Of a stretch of 64,000 nucleotides of DNA, positions 60,961-64,000 are shown one piece after another. Source of the DNA: Hofstenia miamia (taxonomy: Eukaryota > Xenacoelomorpha > Acoela); contig SCFE01000079.1 of the NCBI GenBank assembly GCA_004352715.1, positions 1,517,985 to 1,581,984 on the forward strand. Direction: 5' to 3'. The notes below the pieces were generated by a model. It was given only the letters and a program-made list of their open reading frames with translations. It was not told the origin of the DNA and ran no database searches. Within the stretch, counting starts at the first letter, position 1, and the number at the start of each line of letters is the position of its first letter. The translations under genes were made by a program, and so were the position numbers.

Positions 60961-62534
60961 CTACAATTTTTATTTTGTCCAACAATTTGCTTGCAATTTC
61001 GTGTACTACACTGCATATTTATTTAAACAAAATTCTGGAGACATTTTTGCCAGTATAGGATCTCTTTATATGTACTAGAATATAAATTCATTTTTAAATA
61101 GATACGTTATTGCTGACTGTTTTACATTTAATACTAATATTAATAAAATACGACTAAAATTATGGATAAAATTCGATCGAATATTCCTGAAAATTTCATA
61201 AAAAAAAATTTATTCTCAACAATTGTTTTTAATTTTTTAACAATTACGAGATACTATTTCATGAAAGCATCATATGATATTCTAAATGAAACGCAAGCAA
61301 ATTTGACTTTATGGGGAAAAAATATAAGCAAGATTCGAAAAGACTTTTTCAACATTGGCACTAAGAAAACGATAAAATTTGGCCTACAAAGATCTCACTG
61401 AGATAGCCGCAAAGTGGTGATTTGAATTAATTTTTTAAAGAGTGAGAATGTCCCTCTCTAAAAGGCATCTCAGACAGTTAAAGCTCAGTCACTTTTATAA
61501 AAATCGGTAATGACAATAATCTTTAAATTTAGTGCATCCACGACTTAATATGAGTAATTCAAGAAATGATAAATATATTAGAATAATTATATTTGGATTA
61601 TTCATAGGTTCATTCTTCAACATAAATTTTAAAAATTTATACCGTAAAATAGGGGACCAATTGTCACTTTTTTCAAGTTCTTAAAGCTATTTCTTACTAT
61701 TGCAAATATTATCCAGCTTCAGCTTTATGAACTGTAGGATTGTCATTATTCACAAGTATGATCTAACATGGTTCTAAAATTCATATTTTCAGCTCTATGA
61801 TTTAAAAATTAGACAATTTAAAAATAGAACAAACGAGGTAACTATCAAGAAAATTGTGTTTTATTTCAAAATTATACGTTCTTTTGTACTGATCAACAAA
61901 ACCAGTGAATATATTTGCTCGAATAACTCGACAAAATGGCAAAAATGTCTTTTGAAATAAAAATTATCATCTTTATTCTTTTGATTGCGCACGCCACGTA
62001 AACTTCTTCGGCGATCTAAGCACTGAATCCATTCATGTCCAGTGTATTTAGCAATATCTACTAAACATCTTGCATACGCATCCTTTTTTCACTTTTTACA
62101 GATCATCAATGTGGTTAGACTATTTGCTGCAAAAAGTTGTTGCAGTTAAAACCCCAGCTGGTGGGTCTACATCCATCTCGGTACCAGATTTTACTTGTGC
62201 ATTCTTTTTCACCTCTTCTCGTTAGATTGTCCGTGTCACTCATTTAGTAGGGCGATTAAAATATAATTGAGCTCTCTATGAATTTGATTGTATTCTGATG
62301 ATGAGAGGGTATTTGGATTTCTTTTCAAGGGCTCTTCACTATTTCGGGAAACAACTAGACAACTGCAGATCCGGATCATGGATATTCCTCCTGCAATTGA
62401 AAAATCAGGACTGGAAACAACTCCTTTGATATTTCGCTTTTTGAATGGGCTTTGTACGCCAATACATTAATGTCTTTCGCCTTTCTTCTTCAATTTTCTA
62501 CTCAGGTCTTCTTTCCAGATTGGCTTTAGCTCGT

Positions 62535-62570
<36 letters not shown>

Positions 62571-62989
62571 TCTTTANCCCAATCCACCCACCAGTAACAA
62601 AAAACAGGCGGCAAAGCACAATGTGCTCCAACTAGGCTAGTAGGATTAGGCTAAGCGCGCACTGTTTATTAATTAATTTAACTAAATAATTTACATAATA
62701 AATAGTTCATCAAAATTTTGTCAAGTGCGCACTAGTGATTCTTAATCTGCTCAATCGATATTTCAGAATGGATTTCATTAAGATACAGCATATCTTACGG
62801 CAATAATTGAATTAGCCAAAAACTTCAGAGACTTTTCTAGTTAAAGTGTGTGAACAGTGAACAGCCTATGACGTTTTTCAATTACTTTCCAATGAATGCG
62901 TAGGGTTATGATCAATTTCTGTAATTAGACTAAGAATAACATTATGTCAATACAAATATTTTTGAAAAAATTTTTCTGTCTCATTGGTT
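60961..62989. other. No gene recognised
   Basis: AT-rich. Frames at 61162-61401 (79 codons) and 62288-62470 (60 codons) have no family features. Confidence 0.5.
62537..62569. repeat. (TA)n microsatellite
   Basis: Followed within ten bases by a single n at 62577. Confidence 0.95.
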
Positions 62990-63363
62990 GGAACCGTGCA
63001 ATAGTAACAAGTAGCGTTACTGAGGGGTGCACCGCACCGGGCAGTACAATGCTTATTACGAGCAATTTTAAACAATTTTGGGAGCACAAGTTTGGAGCCT
63101 TTTTGGGCCCAACATCTCAAAATAACAAAAAACATAAATATAGCAAAAATTTAGGCCCAATATTAGAAAAATATTTTAATAAAAAAATGTAGATTATTTT
63201 GGAGGTCTAATAGTTATATGCACGTACAAAATATTTAGTAAGAAGTATCTAGTATACACTCAAGCGGTTACTGAAAATTTAATGCATAAATTTGGGAGTT
63301 GTGGGGTGGCTATTCCAAATTGACATTCCGCACCATGTCCCTAAATTTACCGTGACGCCACTG
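62990..63363. mobile_element. hAT-like right end with G-rich internal sequence
   Basis: The complement of the right end reads CAGTGGCGTCACGG (ending 63363), a hAT-type terminus; the flank ATAATAAC would be one target copy. The left end is not located. GC-rich stretches near 63027-63050 and a GGGCCC-like stretch near 63107 resemble internal hAT-MITE sequence. The left boundary given is a guess. Confidence 0.4.
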
Positions 63364-63803
63364 ATAATAACATGAAAAATATGTTTTGCATATTCCAAAA
63401 ATAGATTATTCATGTACATTTAGGCTAAACAATGTCAAATGTTGAATATACTTACATATATTATATTCACATGTAAACAATTTTGTTTTATTTAACTAAA
63501 TTGTAAATGTGAGCATTGATATCAGGGAGAGAAACAGTTGCTTAAAATAAAAGCTCTAGTTTTTAATACATATAATGAGCTAAATAACAGCTTGATCCTT
63601 GATCCTTCTTTTCACATCAATTAATTCAGTTCAATTTTCAAAACTTTACATCGTTTGTCAAAAACATTTTCAGGCGGTTGTTTAACAGTCAATTTCAAAA
63701 TCGACCCCAATGTATGACGATTTTGATTCACTATTATGACCCTACAGCACTGCTAAAATTATTGAATAATATAATCTTGATTATATATATATATATATAT
63801 ATA

Positions 63804-64000
63804 TACGGGCTCTAGATATTATAGGATTTTGTCCTCTATCCACACTATCTAATTTTCCATAGCATCCACCGCCTTTTTTATGGAAAGCCAGAATAATTCT
63901 ATTAACCAAAAAATTTTACATTGCGCATTTGGAATAGGGGTCTAAATTTTTATGTATGAGTTCCCGGTTTTTTCAAAAAAAAGATTTTTTTGGGCCTGTA
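63804..64000. repeat. TACGGGC-family repeat, cut by the window end
   Basis: Begins TATACGGGCTCTAGATA immediately after a (TA)n run, similar to the ends of the element at 58746 and to the motif near 2230 and 3437. The remaining sequence has no gene. Its other end is outside the window. Confidence 0.4.

Noticed and set aside
60915-63363. One large hAT element from the left end at 60915 to the right end at 63363
   Set aside because: The flanking 8-mers differ (GTTGCAGC versus ATAATAAC) and the terminal sequences are not close enough, so they are more likely two separate remnants.
1-64000. tRNA, rRNA or CRISPR arrays
   Set aside because: No A/B-box pairs with a cloverleaf, no rRNA-like conserved stretch, and no regularly spaced short repeats were seen. 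The repeats present are microsatellites and transposons.

Overview
The window is AT-rich eukaryotic, almost certainly animal, DNA. It encodes one nearly complete Cys-loop (pentameric) neurotransmitter-gated channel subunit and one RING-finger protein. The rest is mostly decayed transposable elements of kinds common in invertebrate animals (CR1/L2-type LINEs, a Penelope-like fragment, a Copia-type retroelement, Tc1/mariner, piggyBac, hAT and PIF/Harbinger elements), broken up by more than thirty (TA)n microsatellites. The species cannot be named from the sequence. An invertebrate is an inference from the repeat mix and the channel type.

Layout. 1-3.2 kb: non-coding, with short duplicated blocks joined at single n positions inside (TA)n. 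3.2-4.8 kb: a 1.5-kb hAT-type element with an 8-bp target duplication. 5.5-12.5 kb: minus-strand LINE relics. One is split in its endonuclease by a PIF/Harbinger-like inverted-repeat element (8043-9529, TAA duplication). A piggyBac relic lies between the LINEs. 12.5-13.8 kb: a Tc1 element with both ends but a frameshifted transposase. 13.8-25.2 kb: mostly featureless, with a possible hammerhead-ribozyme motif at 15.96 kb and a truncated DDxD mariner-type element at 17.5-18.1 kb. 25.4-26.7 kb: a second, decayed Tc1 element. 27.9-38.5 kb: a patchwork of near-identical blocks that also occur elsewhere in the window, separated by N gaps and (TA)n. 39.1-40.3 kb: the channel gene. 41.9-50.2 kb: three small inverted-repeat elements, a LINE reverse-transcriptase relic and the RING gene (48.0-49.2 kb). 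52.3-55.7 kb: a broken Copia-type retroelement and a separate gag-like fragment, both minus strand. 57.1-58.7 kb: a second copy of the 36.9-38.5 kb block. 58.7-59.3 kb: a further inverted-repeat element. The rest is AT-rich non-coding DNA with isolated hAT-like ends.

Only the two plus-strand genes look functional. Both are uninterrupted single open frames. Every transposon coding region has stops, frameshifts, deletions or lost catalytic residues, so nothing in the window looks able to move itself, although the short inverted-repeat elements could in principle be moved by enzymes encoded elsewhere.

Much large-scale structure is probably assembly-related. Near-identical blocks of 0.2-1.8 kb recur, and nearly all of them begin or end in a (TA)n run, at an N gap or at a single n. 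The one junction not inside (TA)n (about 28650, four bases of microhomology) may be a real deletion allele. No clear new molecular system is visible. The best candidates for follow-up are the channel with phenylalanine at pore position 2', the RING protein with an unplaced C-terminal region, the family of TACGGGC-ended elements, and the ribozyme-like motif.
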